The notes under the pieces were generated by a model, which ran no database searches, was not told the origin of the DNA, and saw nothing but the letters and a program-made list of their open reading frames with translations. DNA of 5,998 bases, from positions 1 to 5,998 of the forward strand of contig UREN01000098.1 in assembly GCA_900546885.1 (NCBI GenBank). The letters run 5' to 3'. Positions within the stretch are counted from its first letter, which is position 1, and each line of letters starts with the position of its first letter. Positions 4,472-5,998 of the stretch are shown here, piece after piece. Made by a program: the position numbers and the translations under genes. Source of the stretch: an uncultured Oscillospiraceae bacterium. Lineage in GTDB: Bacteria > Bacillota > Clostridia > Oscillospirales > Ruminococcaceae.

Positions 4472-5845
4472 ATGCCCATTGACAAAACCATCGATTATTC
4501 CGAGGCCACCCCGTACATCTGTGAGCTGAGCCGCAAGTGCATTGAAAATGCATACATCGACCCGGCGCTGTACACCAAGTATGACGTAAAGCGCGGCCTG
4601 CGCGATTTGAACGGCAACGGCGTGCTGACGGGGCTTACCGAAATCAGCGACATTGTGGCCTTTGAAATGAAGGACGGCGTGAAGACGCCCTGCGAGGGCC
4701 GGCTGTATTACCGCGGGGTGAACGTGCGCGACATTGTGCGAGGCTTTGTCACCGAAAAGCGCTTCGGCTTTGAAGAAGTGGTGTACCTGCTGCTGTTTGG
4801 CGAGCTTCCCAAAGCGCCGGAGCTGGAAAAGTTCCGCGCCCAGCTTTCGGCCTACCGCGCGCTGCCCACCAACTTTGTGCGCGACGTCATTATGAAGGCG
4901 CCCAGCGCCGACATGATGAACACCCTTGCGCGCAGCGTGCTTACGCTGTACGGCTATGACGCCAGGGCCGACGACAACTCGCCCGAAAACGTGCTGCGCC
5001 AGTGCCTGCAGCTCATTGCGCTGTTCCCCATGCTCAGCGTATACGGCTACCAGGCCTACAACCACTATGTGTGCGGCAACAGCCTTGTCATTCACAACCC
5101 CGTGCCAGAGCTTTCCACCGCGGAAAACTTTTTGCACATCCTGCGGCCCGACTCCCGCTACACCGCGCTGGAGGCAAGCGTGCTGGACCTCGCCCTTGTG
5201 CTGCATGCCGAGCACGGCGGCGGCAACAACTCCAGCTTCACCACGCATGTGGTCACCTCGTCGGGCACAGACACCTATTCCACCATTGCGGCGGCCCTGG
5301 GCAGCCTGAAAGGCCCCAAGCACGGCGGCGCCAACGTGAAGGTGGTGCGCATGTTCGACGATATGAAGCAGCACCTCACCGATTGGAAGGACGAAGAGGC
5401 CGTTTCCAATTACCTGCGCAAGCTGCTGAACAAGCAGGCGTTCGACAAAGCGGGCCTCATCTACGGCATGGGCCACGCGGTGTATTCCCTCAGCGACCCG
5501 CGCGCCGATATCTTCCGCGCCTTTGTAAAAAGCCTTGCGCAGGAAAAGGGCAAGCTGGACGAATACGAGCTGTATTCCAGCGTAGAGCGCCTTGCCCCGA
5601 AGGTTATTGCGCAAGAGCGCCGCATCTATAAGGGCGTGGCCGCCAATGTGGATTTCTACAGCGGCTTTGTGTACAGCATGCTGGACCTTCCGCACGAGCT
5701 GTATACGCCCATTTTCGCCTCCAGCCGCATTGCCGGGTGGAGCGCCCACCGCCTGGAAGAACTGGCCAGCGGCGGCAAAATTATTCGCCCCGCCTACAAG
5801 TGCGTGCAGCCCGAAATGCCCTATGTGCCGCTGAACCAGCGCTGA
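4472..5845 (+). CDS. gltA: Citrate synthase (citrate/2-methylcitrate synthase family)
   Basis: This enzyme condenses acetyl-CoA with oxaloacetate to form citrate, feeding 2-oxoglutarate and glutamate synthesis. The catalytic triad of the family is complete: His248 in HAEHGGGN, His284 in GPKHGGAN and Asp342 in GMGHAVYSLSDPR. LYYRG (78-82) and RIAGWSAH (419-426, Arg419 matching the C-terminal substrate arginine) are also conserved. The 457 residues are longer than the about 430 of E. coli GltA. The extra length includes an N-terminal segment before VKRGLRDLNGNGVLTGLTEI, a form seen in Bacteroidetes and Clostridia. The purine-rich GAGGAAAGGCAGGCGAG upstream supplies the ribosome site, at somewhat long spacing. 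It is transcribed alone, from a divergent region to its own terminator. Use of propionyl-CoA (2-methylcitrate synthase) cannot be excluded, but no prp genes adjoin it. Confidence 0.95.
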   Translation: MPIDKTIDYSEATPYICELSRKCIENAYIDPALYTKYDVKRGLRDLNGNGVLTGLTEISDIVAFEMKDGVKTPCEGRLYYRGVNVRDIVRGFVTEKRFGFEEVVYLLLFGELPKAPELEKFRAQLSAYRALPTNFVRDVIMKAPSADMMNTLARSVLTLYGYDARADDNSPENVLRQCLQLIALFPMLSVYGYQAYNHYVCGNSLVIHNPVPELSTAENFLHILRPDSRYTALEASVLDLALVLHAEHGGGNNSSFTTHVVTSSGTDTYSTIAAALGSLKGPKHGGANVKVVRMFDDMKQHLTDWKDEEAVSNYLRKLLNKQAFDKAGLIYGMGHAVYSLSDPRADIFRAFVKSLAQEKGKLDEYELYSSVERLAPKVIAQERRIYKGVAANVDFYSGFVYSMLDLPHELYTPIFASSRIAGWSAHRLEELASGGKIIRPAYKCVQPEMPYVPLNQR

Positions 5846-5865
5846 AGGCAGCCTGCAAAAGCCCC

Positions 5866-5893
5866 AAAGCCCCTGCCCGGCAGGGGCTTTTTT
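5866..5893 (+). terminator. Intrinsic terminator of the citrate synthase gene
   Basis: AAAGCCCCTGC (5866-5876) pairs with GCAGGGGCTTT (5880-5890) around a three-base loop and runs into six T (5888-5893), 20 bases after the stop codon. Confidence 0.92.
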
Positions 5894-5925
5894 GTGTGCG
5901 GCGGGGCGGGCAACGGGCGGCGCCT

Positions 5926-5941
5926 TTTTGGGGCCCCAAAA
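5926..5941. repeat. Perfect 16-bp palindrome
   Basis: TTTTGGGGCCCCAAAA is fully self-complementary. It lies 32 bases beyond the citrate synthase terminator in an otherwise featureless stretch. It may be a regulatory site for a gene beyond the window or part of a decayed repeat. I find no gene in the remaining bases to 5998. Confidence 0.6.
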
Positions 5942-5998
5942 GCAAGAGGGCAGGGGGCGGGCTGTAAGGCCGCTGCGGTTTTTGCTTTGCATAAGTGG

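Noticed and set aside
4244..5992. Very long minus-strand open frame continuous with the flavoprotein gene
   Set aside because: It is antisense to citrate synthase, which has full catalytic motifs. The real flavoprotein start is the ATG at 4243 with its own ribosome site, and the remainder is a composition-driven shadow.
71..5998. CRISPR arrays, tRNA or rRNA genes, insertion sequences, phage or toxin-antitoxin genes
   Set aside because: I looked for regular repeats, cloverleaf-like segments, transposase motifs and small gene pairs and saw none. The region is ordinary metabolic chromosome.

Overview
This looks like the end of a contig from a GC-rich, anaerobic Gram-positive bacterium, most likely a gut Clostridia member (Oscillospirales/Ruminococcaceae-like). 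The evidence is strong purine-rich Shine-Dalgarno sites, a strong GC bias at third codon positions, a BMP-family lipoprotein with a classic lipobox, a clostridial-type citrate synthase and a four-cysteine flavoprotein. The taxonomic guess is inference from protein style, not a search.

The first 70 bases are not biological: 12 T followed by the complete Illumina P5/TruSeq universal adapter. Genomic sequence starts at about 71. The first genomic bases (72-167) probably encode the last 31 residues of an upstream gene ending in a zinc-ribbon-like FCTVCGAHL motif, overlapping the start of the next gene by 8 bases.

From 160 to 2242 a plus-strand run encodes a protein-tyrosine-phosphatase-like enzyme (CX5R motif), purine nucleoside phosphorylase DeoD and cytidine deaminase Cdd. 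deoD and cdd abut in an ATGA overlap. A good sigma-A-type promoter with an extended -10, followed by a 17-bp inverted repeat in the leader, then drives a BMP/PnrA-like nucleoside-binding lipoprotein (2432-3535). That unit ends at a strong hairpin terminator. Together these genes suggest nucleoside uptake and salvage: the lipoprotein would capture nucleosides outside the cell, and DeoD and Cdd would phosphorolyse or deaminate them inside. The permease and ATPase of the transporter are not in the window.

Convergent on the minus strand (3659-4243) is a flavodoxin-fold FMN reductase/iron-sulfur-flavoprotein-like gene. Divergent from it, across a 228-base region with GTATC/GATAC dyads, is a citrate synthase gene (4472-5845) with its own terminator. 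The last about 105 bases carry no gene I can support, only a perfect 16-bp palindrome.

I do not see a novel multi-gene system here. The points most worth checking are the adapter at the contig end, the truncated zinc-ribbon tail, the leader inverted repeat before the lipoprotein, the Fe-S-type cysteine motif in the flavoprotein and the dyads in the divergent promoter region.
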